DNA of 64,000 nt from Macrostomum hystrix (taxonomy: Eukaryota > Platyhelminthes > Macrostomidae): positions 26,875,001 to 26,939,000 of the forward strand of contig CATNEN010000001.1 of NCBI GenBank assembly GCA_950097015.1, read 5' to 3'. Both the position numbers and the translations under genes were made by a program. Positions 32,725 through 52,179 of this stretch are shown here, piece after piece. Numbering within the stretch: the stretch's first letter is position 1; the number at the start of each line of letters is the position of its first letter. Under the pieces are notes generated by a model. It was not told the DNA's origin, did no database searches, and saw only the letters and a list, made by a program, of their open reading frames with translations.

Positions 32725-33125
32725 ATGATTGCCTGTCTTCGACTGGCGGCCGGCTGCGCTGCCTGGGCTGCTGCTGATGCTGCTGCTGGTGCTGCTGCTG
32801 GTCCCGCACTGACAGTGCTTGTCGGTGGAGACGGCGATCTGGGCAGGGTCAGGTCCAGCGCCACGGTCTCAGATGGCAGATCTGGCGAGCAGCCGCTGCT
32901 GGATTTGAGAGAATCGCGGGTTTCAGAGCTCAGAGGCGGTGCGAGAAACAGAAGCCACTGATTAGAGAGATTGTATTTGCACAGATACTCACCCGCTAAC
33001 ACCCGAGCCAGCTTCCTGCTGCTCCATCATCGGTTGCTCCTTCAGCTACTGCTTCTGCCGCCTTCGCTGCCGCAGCTGCAGCCGCTGCGGAGCCTCAGTC
33101 GAGTACTGCGCTGGGCTGAGCTATC
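32725..33125 (-). pseudogene. Zinc-finger gene fragment, inverted copy
   Basis: Minus-strand sequence is homologous to plus-strand 33560-33920, including the donor (gcgggtgagtatct), the intron and the following exon (SSGCSPDLPSETVALDLTLP). It forms the left arm of an inverted repeat with ~0.44 kb between the arms. The copy lacks the finger-coding end. Confidence 0.65.
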
Positions 33126-33194
33126 TATCAAAGGCTTATTTTAATTGAAGAAATGACTGCCACCTAAAATGCTGAGGCTGCTGATCCGCAGGTC

Positions 33195-34118
33195 CGCGTA
33201 GAAGACGATTGCGATGATGACGAGTCCGCGGTGCGTCCTGAAGCAGCCGAGCCGCGGAAGAGAGCGGCGAGCGTTGACGCCTGCGGCTCCGACAGTCGGC
33301 TGGCCAAGACGCCGCGCCTGCAGATGGGCCGCGCCCAGCAGGCCGAAGCCGCCGTCCGCTCTCGGATCCGCAGCTACGCCAGGTGCGGCCTGTACTTCAC
33401 CTCGGCCTGGATGCTGCGCACCCACCGCCAGTTCCACGGCCTGTTCGACAGCGGCGCAGATGCGAAGACGGCGGCGACGACCGCTGCGCGACAGTCGGGC
33501 GGAGCTTGTGCTGGCGGCTCCCTCGCTCAGTGACTGGGGCAGCATCTCCTACGTGCCAGTCAGCCCAGCGCAGTACTCGACTGAGGCAGCAGCAGCAGCA
33601 GTTGGAGGAGCAACCGATGATGGAGCAGCAGGAAGCTGGCTCGGATGTTAGCGGGTGAGTATCTGTGCAAATACAATCTCTCTAATCAGTGGCTTCTGTT
33701 TCTCGCACCGCCTCTGATCTCTGAAACGCGCGATTCTCTTAAGCCCAGCAGCGGCTGCTCGCCAGATCTGCCATCTGAGACCGCGGCGCTGGAACTGACC
33801 CTGCCCAGAGCGCCGTCTCCGCCGAGGAGCACCGTCACTGCGGGACCATTGTTCAGAGCGGCCCCCAGCCTGCAGCAGAAGCAGCAGCAGCCCAGGCAGC
33901 GCAGCCGGCCGCCAGTCGACGGCCTCGACCAGCAGAGCCGCCCGGGCCCAGAGCAGTCGCCGAGTCCGAGTAAATCTCAGCCTTCTGCCGGCCCCGTGTC
34001 CAGCCTGATGAGTGTGTACAAGGACTGCAAGATCGGCTTCTTTAACTACAAAAACTACCTTGTGCACCGTTCTCTGTACTGCCAGAGCAGCCGCTTGAGT
34101 CGGCCGAGCCAGTGCTAG
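33195..34118 (+). pseudogene. FOG/ZFPM-like zinc-finger gene, degenerate
   Basis: Plus-strand exon after 'ctgatccgcag' reads through an acidic segment and KRAASVDACGSDS. It reaches a C2H2-like finger, RCGLYFTSAWMLRTHRQFH, whose first zinc cysteine is Tyr (YARC). The frame then ends at 33533. A downstream exon reads a Pro/Ser/Gln-rich linker. It ends with a FOG-type finger, YKDCKIGFFNYKNYLVHRSL then YC, again with Tyr at the first cysteine. The C-x2-C-I-x-F...H...YC pattern is typical of FOG/U-shaped GATA cofactors. Broken frame, two lost ligands and duplicated fragments around it suggest a pseudogene. A rapidly evolving gene is the alternative. Confidence 0.5.
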
Positions 34119-34194
34119 CAACGCGGCCGGGTTCGAGCCGAGGGCCGAAAGCGAGGGACACGGCGTGCCTAAAAGACGCGACCGCAGGTCTTAG

Positions 34195-34990
34195 AGGGCC
34201 GGGCAGTCGCACCACCAGTGCTCGACAGTAAGCGTGGCAAGCCCGCACTTGAAACAGGTGGGGTCGATGGCCATATCGATGAGAGCGGCGAAGGCTGAGA
34301 AAGCGCGGTGATGGCCAGATCGCACCTGGACAAGCAGGCGCTGATCGGCGCGATTGGAGATGACGCTCCAGTCGAGGGCTCGAACCCGATCGGCGTACAC
34401 GGCGCGGATGCGCTCGTTAGCGGGATGTGGGCCGGTGATGAGCCGCCTGCAGGTCGCCACTGCGGCGCAGAACGAAATGGGCTGCGGCTCCTCTGGCATG
34501 CGGCTGCCTTGCTGCGATCAGGCTCTGACTGTCCGAGCAGACCAGGAGCGGTGGCAGTGGAAGGAAAGTGCAGCTGGCGAGTTGAGCTCCCCACCAGAGG
34601 GCGCCAAGGAGAGCGTCCGTCTCCTCGTCGAAGGACTTGAAGGCGGAGCCTCGGCGCGCCATCTGATGCAGATCCTGCTGGCTGACGGGAGTGAACGGCG
34701 GTTCAGCCTTCAGGGCACGACCAAGGCGCTTCCTGGCGTAACGATTCACCGCGCGTTCGGCAGCATTAAAGGTCAGGTGGTTGACGGAGCTTTAGTGCCT
34801 CATGAAAACGTCGGCCTTAGCTCCGTTGGAGACGACCAACCGGTCGTTAACGGCTAGGGCGGCGTTAGGGGCCTTGCTGCCGGGATTGCCGCTTAGCGAG
34901 CGGATGACGCGCCAGGTCCTCTGAATGTCCGGGGAGCACTCCAGGTCGGCCAGAAAATCCGCCCTTCCGCCATTTCAATACATCAATAGG
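34195..34990 (-). mobile_element. Non-LTR retrotransposon fragment lacking the RT core
   Basis: Minus strand reads a pre-RT linker (SLSGNPGSKAPNAALAVNDR then LVSNGAKADVF), then FTPVSQQDLHQMA, the start of the RT. It goes straight into RNase H (FDEETDALLGALWW, VCSDSQSLIAA) and a C-terminal Cys/His motif (CFKCGLATLTVEHWWCDC). The catalytic RT palm is absent. Several frames are used. An internally deleted relic of a family different from the one at 24741. Confidence 0.65.
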
Positions 34991-35014
34991 CTGCAGATGG
35001 GATTCGAATACAAT

Positions 35015-35330
35015 CTACAGCTGAGCTGGGGGGAGATCAGGGCAGAGGATTGGCTGAGCTGGGGTAGATCAGGGCAGAGGATTGGCTGAGCTGGGGTAGA
35101 TCAGGGCAGAGGAGAGGCTGAGCTGGGGTAGATCAGGGCAGAGGAGAGGCCGCGCTGGGGTAGATCAGGGCAGAGGAGAGGCCGCGCTGGGGTAGATCAG
35201 GGCAGAGGAGAGGCTGAGCTGGGGTAGATCAGGGCAGAGGAGAGGCTGAGCTGGGGTAGATCAGGGCAGAGGAGAGGCTGAGCTGGGGTAGATCAGGGCA
35301 GAGGAGAGGTTGAGCTGGGGTAGATCAGGC
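35015..35330. repeat. Minisatellite, 32-bp unit
   Basis: About ten copies of a unit containing 'gctggggtagatcagggcag' and 'aggagaggctga'. Some units read 'ggccgc'. Confidence 0.95.
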
Positions 35331-35464
35331 GTGGCCAGTGTGAAACAGTGCCGACAATAGAAAGCATTGTGATAAGCAATGCCACTGAATGCCTGTAGTC
35401 ATGCGTGATTGTTGAAATTCTCAGCGCCAAATCAGCTTCCACTACGCCATTCTCAGCCATTTTC

Positions 35465-35770
35465 CCAGATCCCCAGACTGATCAGCCAGTCTCCCAGATC
35501 CCCAGACTGCTCAGCCAGACTCCCAGGTCCCCAGACTGATCAGCCAGACTCCCAGATCCCCAGACTGCTCAGCCAGACTCCCAGGTCCCCAGACTGCTCA
35601 GCCAGACTCCCAGGTCCCCAGACTGATCAGCCAGACTCCCAGATCCCCAGACTGCTCAGCCAGACTCCCAGGTCCCCAGACTGCTCAGCCAGACTCCCAG
35701 GTCCCCAGACTGATCAGCCCATCTCCCAGATCCCCAGATTGATCAGCCAGTCTCCCAGGTCCCAGTTCTC
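35465..35770. repeat. Minisatellite, same family as 11765-11955
   Basis: Units of 'cccagactgatcagccagac' plus 'tcccaggt' or 'tcccagat', about eleven copies. Variants gctcagcc and gatcagcc alternate in blocks. Open frames across it are artefacts. Confidence 0.95.
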
Positions 35771-35881
35771 AAGCACATCAGCAGATTATGCAACAAAGCC
35801 ACACAAAATGAGTTTCAGCCGAGTGACAGCACGGCTTGCTGTTGGTTTACATCGCAGAGCGAACCATTGCGAATTCGGCTA

Positions 35882-35929
35882 TTTATTTAAATAAATAAAT
35901 CCAGAGAGCACTCGAGGCACTGATTTATT
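35882..35929 (-). terminator. Candidate poly(A) signals of the NSD-like gene
   Basis: AATAAA occurs on the minus strand at 35887-35882 and 35929-35924, about 250-300 nt beyond the stop codon. Confidence 0.35.
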
Positions 35930-36179
35930 GAAATGCCGGAATTGAGAACTCTTGCTCAGCTTTTACAGTATTAAAAAAGCTTAGATTTCGCAAAGCAAGA
36001 AAAACATACAGCAACACTCTGGACAATGACGGATGGCATTCAAACTACTGTACGCATTCGAATATATAGCGGATCTACTTCGCTATGAGTAGTAAAGAGA
36101 GGACATGATTTAGGAATGATAAATTTCAGTGGGAAGGACAGGGTGGGCACAGCAGCCAGCCGATATGTAGCGAAAGCCG

Positions 36180-39100
36180 TCAGTCAAACACGCAGGTGTC
36201 GCACAGAAAGCTGTCCAGAGCCGGATCTGCCAGCGACTCGGCCCCGGCTAGAAGCCGCGCGCACTCGGCGTGCAGCCGGGCTCCGCACTGCAGGCAGCGA
36301 ATGTGGAACAGCTGCCTGCGCCGGCGCTGGTGCCTCTCGCAGGTTGCGATCGGCTCAGAGCAGGCGGCGCAGAGAGGAAATGACCTGGAATTGTTTGCCA
36401 AGTGTTGATGCGATACAATGCCCTACTGGACTGCTGCTCACTCTCTCACTCACAACTCAAAAATGGCAGTGCTTCTCAACCCAGCGACTCGACTGCCACC
36501 TGAGAGAATAACTAACAGCTCTGAGACCAGGCACTCCGATAGTCACTCCCACAGTCCAGGCACTCCGATAGTCACTCCCACAGTCCAGGCACTCCGATAG
36601 TCACTCCCACAGTCCAGGCACTCCGATAGTCACTCCCACAGTCCAGGCACTCCAATAGTCACTCCCACAGTCCAGGCACTCCGATAGTCACTCCCACAGT
36701 CCAGGCACTCCGAGAGTCACACCCACAGTCCAGGCACTCCGAGAGTCCCCGCAGAGTCCAGGCACTCCGAGAGTCACTCCCACAGTCCAGGCACTGCGGT
36801 GACACCGTGAGCCTGCACCGATCCCAGCACTGCATCAGCCGCTCACCGCAGGTCCGGGCACTCCTCATCGTCGCTGGAATCGCCGTCGTGGAGCCCGTTC
36901 CCGACAGAGGCCTGATCCCAGAAGCCGCAGGCAGCGCCGTCCCAGTCGACGACCAGCTCCTCGCCGGGCGACGCGCCGAGGCCAACGGCGAACAGGCCGG
37001 CCCGAAGGTCGCCGCCGCCCGACGTCAGCCAGCGCTCGAATCGAGCATTCGGCGGCTTCCCCGACGTCGCCGGCTGCTGCCCGGAGCCACCCAGAAACCT
37101 GGCGGCCGGGCCGCCGACGTCCAGCACTCGCCTGCTGTCCAGCTGCAGCATCAGCGGCTGCGGCAGTGACTCAGCCAGCTGACGATGTCGACGGCGGTGA
37201 CTCTTCAACAGGCGGTAAAGACGCCGCGCCTCGGCCGGGTCGAGGGAGTCGCCAGGGAGGTCGCTGAGCAGCAGCCGGCCAGCTCTGAAGCCACCTGCGA
37301 AACTCTTGGACGATAGCCCAGCCGTCCAGCCGCCGCCACGAGGCCGCTTGAAGACGGCGAGTTCAGGACGTGGATTGGCCGGCCTGAGGATGGGAGAGTC
37401 TCCGGGACTAGCTGGACCAGCCTGCGAAACCCGAGAAACCTCAGGCCATGGGATCCGGCCTGAAACTATGGGAATCCCAGCCCTGAAACTATGGGAATCC
37501 CAGCCCTGAAACTATGGGAATCCCAGCCCTGAAACTGTGGGAATCCCAGCCCTGAAACTGTAGGAATTTTAGACTAAAAAACTGCAGAACCCACTTTGAG
37601 AGCTGTCACCCACCTAGACAGCCGTCACTCACCTGGACAGCTGTTACCCACCTGGACAGCCGTCACCCACCTGGACAGCCGTCACCCACCTGGACAGCCG
37701 TCACCCACCTGGACAGCCGTCACCCACCTGGACAGCCGTCACCCACCTGGACAGCCGTCACCCACCTGGACAGTCGCTGGTTGAGACAGCCGGGGCCGCA
37801 CACAGCGGGGTGGCACTCGATGCCGGCCAGGCGGTTCGCGCAGCCGTCCAACTCGCCGCAGTTCAGACCGCGTCGGTGACAGTCGCATCGGGCAAGCAGG
37901 CTTGTGGCTGATGCTTCTGGCTGGCGCTGTTGCTCTGAGGTTGCAGACGGTGGCTGCAGCTCCTGGTTATCGGCCGTTGCAGCGCCAGTCGGAGCAGAGG
38001 ACATTTCGCCTAGCAGCCTGCGAGCGTCTCGTCTGTCGCGATCTCTGAAGATGTCAGTGAGACTGAGCGCATAAGAAAATAAGGCTATGTGAGATTCACA
38101 GGAAGCGAATATGAGATTTTGAGAAATCAGCATGTGAATGAGATTCCCTCAGCTTGGGATCAGCTTCTGAATGTGATCCCATCAGCTTGGGATCAGCTTC
38201 TGAATGTGATCCCATCAGCTTGGGATCAGCTTCTGAATATGGCCCACCTGAGTCTCCAGGCCTCCTGCGCCATCGCCACGCCCTTGTTGAAGTTTTCAAG
38301 CAGCTCGAGTGTTTCTGTTCCTGCAGACCCAGCCGCAGCCGCAGCGGCCTCGCCAAGGTCGCCGTCTTTGAACGCAAACAGTCGGGCCAGAGACACCCAG
38401 TAGTACTCGTCTGTGCCGAAGAAGCGCACTGGAAAAGTGCCGGGCTGTCCGCCAAGCCGCTGAATGTTGTCTGGCGCGTGCTCAGCCAGCAGCAGCTCGC
38501 AGGGCCACCAGCGGAACGGGCCGACCTTCACCCAGACCAGATCGCCGTAGCGGGGTTGCCAGCCCAAGCGGCAGCTCGCGCAGGTGAATGCGGAGCAGCT
38601 CAACAAGGAATCAGTCTGCGAAGGTGGCACACAGTCCTGATGGTAGCTGGCTGGACAGCGCTGACAGACGACTAGGCCGGAGCCGCCCCTGAGGCAGGTG
38701 AAGCACCAGGCTGCGTTGACTGGCCGAGTGGCGGTGGCGGCGCAGTTCGAGCGCCGTTTGGACGCCTCGGGCAGAAGGTGATCCGGGCAGACGATGCTGG
38801 TGGCCGTCAGGTGGCGACTGCCAGCGGGCACGCAGCGCAGGCTGGAGTGATAGGCGGCCGGACAGCGGACGCAGGTCACCTGGATTCCAGAGCTCATGCA
38901 CTTTTATCTGGCGAGCCATCTGTTAGAGAGATGACAAATGCATTCGGCACCTACCTGAACTGCAACGGCTGCCTGGCCGATCGGACAGCCGTCAATCATG
39001 CAGCTCCTGCAGACGTGCCTCGGACAGGCGATCAAATCCGTAGCCGACTTGCCAGAACCTGGTGCAGCCTCCTCGCTGATGTCGCCTTGAATTCGTCTGA

Positions 39101-41177
39101 CAAGCGAGCGTCTGGCCAGACTGCCGAGTCCCAGACAGTCCGCGGCATCGAGCAGCGAGTCCAGGCACTGGCTGTGGTACACTCGCGAACAGGACTGGCA
39201 AACTTCTCGGTCACTGTTGAAATCGGCGTGCTGGTGGCAGAGGTCGCACAGTCCACCGGGCCGGTCAGCTCGGCAGCACTCGTCGCACAGCAGCTTAGGC
39301 TGACGGCGAAGCAGGCAGGCCGGGTGGTACAGTCTGGCGCAGACTCCCTGGCAGGCGAGCAGCGCCGCCTGCGGATGCGACTCGGCGGCGGCTTCGCAAC
39401 GGCCGCAGACGGGCGCGGGGCTTGGCGCTGACGAGGATCGAAGCGGCTCTAATGGCGGCGGCGGTGCCAGGCGCTGAAATTCAAAGCACTTGGAAGCGGC
39501 TTCTGGGGACTCGCTGTCTCCACTGCTGCTGCTGCTGCTGCGGGCATCAGGTCTGCGCTGCTGGGCACTCAGAGCAGTGGAGCTCGGGGACGCTGGCAGC
39601 TGAGGAGAGGCCTCAGCAACAGCAGCAGCTGAAATTCTTTGCTTGCTAATGAGAGTAGGCTGGTCAGGGCCCGACTCCTCGCTCCGATTGGTGCTGCATT
39701 CGCTGCCACCGTCCTTGCTGCTTTTAGAAGGCCGGCTCTTGGCAGCTGCAGCGGCTGGTGGAGCTGGCCTGCTGGCTCCAGTGTCTTCATAATAGACCCG
39801 ACCGTAGCGGAACATTCTCTCCAGGTGCGGCAGCAGGTAGGCCTCTTCGGCCTCGCGCCACGACGCGTCCCACACGGCCTGCACGCGGGGCCGGACCTCG
39901 AACTGGGCGCGGGCCGCCTTGGTGCGCCAGCCCTGGGGATGGTAAAGGGATATGCTGCTTGAGCACGGATTGGGAATGGGATCGGCTGCTTGAGCACAGA
40001 TTAGGAATGGGATATGCTGCTTGAGCACGGATTGGGAATGGGATCGGCTGCTTGAGCATGAATAAAATGGCAGTGAAATAGCATCCCTAACAACACACAC
40101 CTGTTCTGCCACATATTCGTCATAGGCAGCTTTGCCCCTGTAAGGCAGGAGGTGGGCATTGTCGGGCACCCAGGCTCGCTCAACCAGTGGGCCAAAGAAT
40201 TGCACGTGATAGGCGTATCGTGTCCCAGCCTTGGCATGCGGCCTGCAGATGCAGTTTGACTCCGGGCCGTAATAGACCATGCAAGGCCAGTAGGGGTGGC
40301 TGCCAACCTTCGCCCACAGCATGTCGCCAAGCCGGTAGCGCTGGCCGGGCAGGCTTGGTGGCTCAGGCAGCTTGAAGTCGGACAGCAGGTCAGGATGAGG
40401 CTGCGTGGCGATCAACCGCTCAGTGGAGCCGCCACTGCAGCTTGAGACTGGCTCGATTGATGAAGCCAGGACTGAAACTGCATCAGCTGGGCTGTGTACT
40501 TTTACTGGACTAATGGGGCAGTGGGTGAACACACTGCTTGACAAGGGTGCCGTGGGTGAGCACACTACTTGAGTATGGGACAGTGGGTGAGCACACTGCC
40601 TGACAATGGTGCCCTGGGTGAGCAAACTGCTTGACAATGGGTGAGCACACAGCCTGAGAATGGGGCAGTGGGTGAGCACACTGCTTGAGAATGGGACAGC
40701 GGGTGAGCACAGCTAGCTACTCTTATTTTGAGTCCAGAAAAACAGAAAAACAATAAAGGCAAACTACTCAAACTTGAGCTGATGAAGCTGGCTGACTCAA
40801 ATCGTTAATTTAGCGTGGCCGAGTTTGTTTATATGGTTTAGGTAATAAAAAGAAAACTTACATACAAGCCAAGAAAAGTACACTTCTTTAGAAAACGAAC
40901 TTCAAATAAAAAGGCCAAAAACCCAAACTTGCTGAATGAGGACACTCGGGCAGTTAAAAAGTATTAGCAAACCAGGGTAGCAACAGAAAAGGATGCAATT
41001 TGTAATTTTTTTTGTTTGTTTTTATGGTAACACAAAATGAGTTCAAATGCGAGACTAAATGTTAATCAAGTTGAGCACACTTTAGAGACAAACAAATATT
41101 AGCAAAATAATGACAGACAGTTCACAGAGAACTGTGCTTTAACCTGTCCCAGCCTCGCGACTCGAGCCCGTTACCAT
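36180..41177 (-). CDS. NSD-family chromatin protein with degenerate SET domain, 7 exons, ~1029 aa
   Basis: Exons: 41177-41144 (tentative), 40504-40101, 39932-38955, 38900-38248, 38044-37766, 37383-36847, 36384-36180. All junctions are GT-AG and in phase. The order is that of NSD methyltransferases. PWWP1 is GDMLWAKVGSHPYWPCMVYY. A PHD cluster follows (CGRCEAAAES to CRSCMIDGC), then VTCVRCPAAYH and CFTCLRGGSGLVVCQRCPAS. PWWP2 is YGDLVWVKVGPFRWWPCELL. The AWS domain keeps seven cysteines (CDCHRRGLNC, CANRLAGIEC). The SET region aligns in frame (LMLQLDSRRVLDVGGPAARF, LRAGLFAVGLGASPGEELVV) but the NHSC-type motif is replaced by GGSG. No post-SET cysteines follow. A C-terminal Cys/His finger ends the protein. 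A nuclear histone-reader role is inferred and lysine methylation is unlikely. The first exon is uncertain. Confidence 0.82.
36525..36800. repeat. Intronic minisatellite, 29-bp unit
   Basis: About nine units of 'cactccgatagtcactccca' plus 'cagtccagg' fill the last intron of the NSD-like gene. Confidence 0.95.
37450..37765. repeat. Intronic minisatellites, 23-bp and 19-bp units
   Basis: Left part: about five units of 'ccctgaaactatgggaatcc'. Right part (37605-37765): nine units of acagccgtcacccacctgg. The second unit on the minus strand is ccaggtgggtgacggctgt. It is a reiteration of the exon-intron junction (tccag|gtgggtg) of the AWS exon, so each unit carries a usable-looking donor. Confidence 0.95.
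38145..38245. repeat. Intronic minisatellite, ~30-bp unit
   Basis: Three to four units of 'gatcccatcagcttgggatc' plus 'agcttctgaat' next to the donor of the PWWP2 exon. Confidence 0.9.
39945..40065. repeat. Intronic minisatellite, ~30-bp unit
   Basis: About four units of 'gcttgagcacggattgggaa' plus 'tgggat' in the intron after PWWP1. Confidence 0.9.
40510..40715. repeat. Intronic minisatellite, ~30-bp unit
   Basis: About seven diverged units of 'gtgagcacactgcttgagaa' plus 'tggggcagtgg' at the 3' end of the first intron of the NSD-like gene. Confidence 0.9.
40740..41140. other. AT-rich first intron of the NSD-like gene
   Basis: No array or exon is seen. If the tentative first exon is wrong, this is promoter-proximal intergenic DNA. 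Confidence 0.4.
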
Positions 41178-41183
41178 GGCAAC
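41170..41183. promoter_or_regulatory. Perfect RFX X-box-like palindrome over the NSD-like start codon
   Basis: gttaccatggcaac matches the X-box consensus in both half sites. On the minus strand it contains the proposed ATG of the NSD-like gene, so coding and Kozak constraints may explain part of it. Confidence 0.35.
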
Positions 41184-41314
41184 GAACACTATTATGAGAG
41201 ATACAAGAGCAGAAAAAGATGCGAACAGAGCAGCTTTGGCAATTTAGCCTAGGAGCAAGAGCTCACCAACATGCAGCATTTTCTATTTTGTATTGACGGA
41301 TTAGAAATTTGGAT

Positions 41315-41353
41315 TTTATTATAACAAAAACAAATGTTATTTGATAATTTATT
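41315..41353 (-). terminator. Candidate poly(A) signals of CHD4
   Basis: AATAAA on the minus strand at 41353-41348 and 41320-41315, 67 and 100 nt after the CHD4 stop codon. Confidence 0.5.
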
Positions 41354-41419
41354 AACAATGAGCCGATTTTAACTTAAACTAACAGGTTAAGTGAGTGACA
41401 AACTTGCTGGTCATTCCCG

Positions 41420-50999
<9,580 letters not shown>

Positions 51000-51005
51000 G
51001 CCTGA

Positions 51006-51450
51006 TTAAGGCTGCAAGGGTATGAGTTCAACAATGCACTACATGCTGAACTTACTCATATAAGCCTGATTGAGGCTGCAAGGGTATGAGTTCAACAATG
51101 CACTACATGCTGAACTTACTCATATAAGCCTGATTGAGGCTGCAAGGGTATGAGTTCAACAATGCACTACATGCTGAACTTACTCATATAAGCCTGATTG
51201 AGGCTGCCAGGGTATGAGTTCAACAATGCGCTACATGCTGAACTTACTCATATAAGCCTGATTGAGGCTGCCAGGGTATGAGTTCAACAATGCGCTACAT
51301 GCTGAACTTACTCATATAAGCCTGATTGAGGCTGCCAGGGTATGAGTTCAACAATGCACTACATGCTGAACTTACTCATATAAGCCTGATTGAGGCTGCC
51401 AGGGTATGAGTTCAACAATGCGCTACATGCTGAACTTACTCATATAAGTA
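51006..51450 (-). repeat. 64-bp tandem array of splice-site-flanked units upstream of CHD4
   Basis: Seven copies of a 64-bp unit begin at the CHD4 5' leader. On the minus strand each holds an acceptor (cataccc ttgcag) followed by cctcaatcaggcttatatga and a consensus donor (gtaagt). CHD4 exon 1 begins after the same acceptor with a variant leader (ccttaatcaggc ATGGATG). Confidence 0.93.
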
Positions 51451-52177
51451 CAACTTATTGTGTTACTTTAAAAAACTAGTTTAAAGGAAAATGTAACCTC
51501 ACTGAGATAATCAACCCACTTCCTTCTACATAGACAATATTATAAATCTATATTTCAAGCCATGGAAAGAAACATTGTGTCTAAATATTTTGCCTAAGCA
51601 TTAAGCATACTTATTAATAAAGAAATCTCAGTAGAGGGACTTTTCTGAAAGCCTTTAAAATAGAAAGATTTAGGTAAAAAATACAGAGTCCTAAACTTTA
51701 TCACATGTGATATTACTTTGCCATTTTCATTTACATTATCACTGTATATGGGGCTGTACAAGTTAATACAGAAATAAAGAAAACATGCTTTATTGGACTT
51801 AGCTAGATACAAGCAGTTGGAAGTTACTTAGTAAAATTTCAAAACTAAAACTGAAAGAAATGCTTTTTTTCTGAAACTGAATCAAGAGTTTTTACATTAT
51901 GCATTATGTTTTGATTGTGCTGACTGCTAATATGTGGCAGTTTGTGCTAGGGTACATTAATGCACAATGAATATGTGCTATTGCTGACACGACTGTCAAC
52001 AAGTGTCTGAGAGAGCCAGGGAGTACATTAGGCATGCAGTCCCCTGCTAGTGTGCCTGACACAACACCTGTACAATACTATACAAATTATAGCACTTTTT
52101 AGCTTTCCCATAAGCCCACATTGGAATTTATTTTTCCAAACATCTGCAGCATATAAACCCCACTGAATTGCCAGAAT
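51451..52177. other. AT-rich DNA upstream of CHD4
   Basis: No gene or array. Probably contains the CHD4 promoter, but nothing specific can be shown. Confidence 0.4.
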
Positions 52178-52179
52178 TA

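Noticed and set aside
35409-35894. 161-codon open frame
   Set aside because: Mostly the 28-bp minisatellite. The non-repeat ends resemble nothing.
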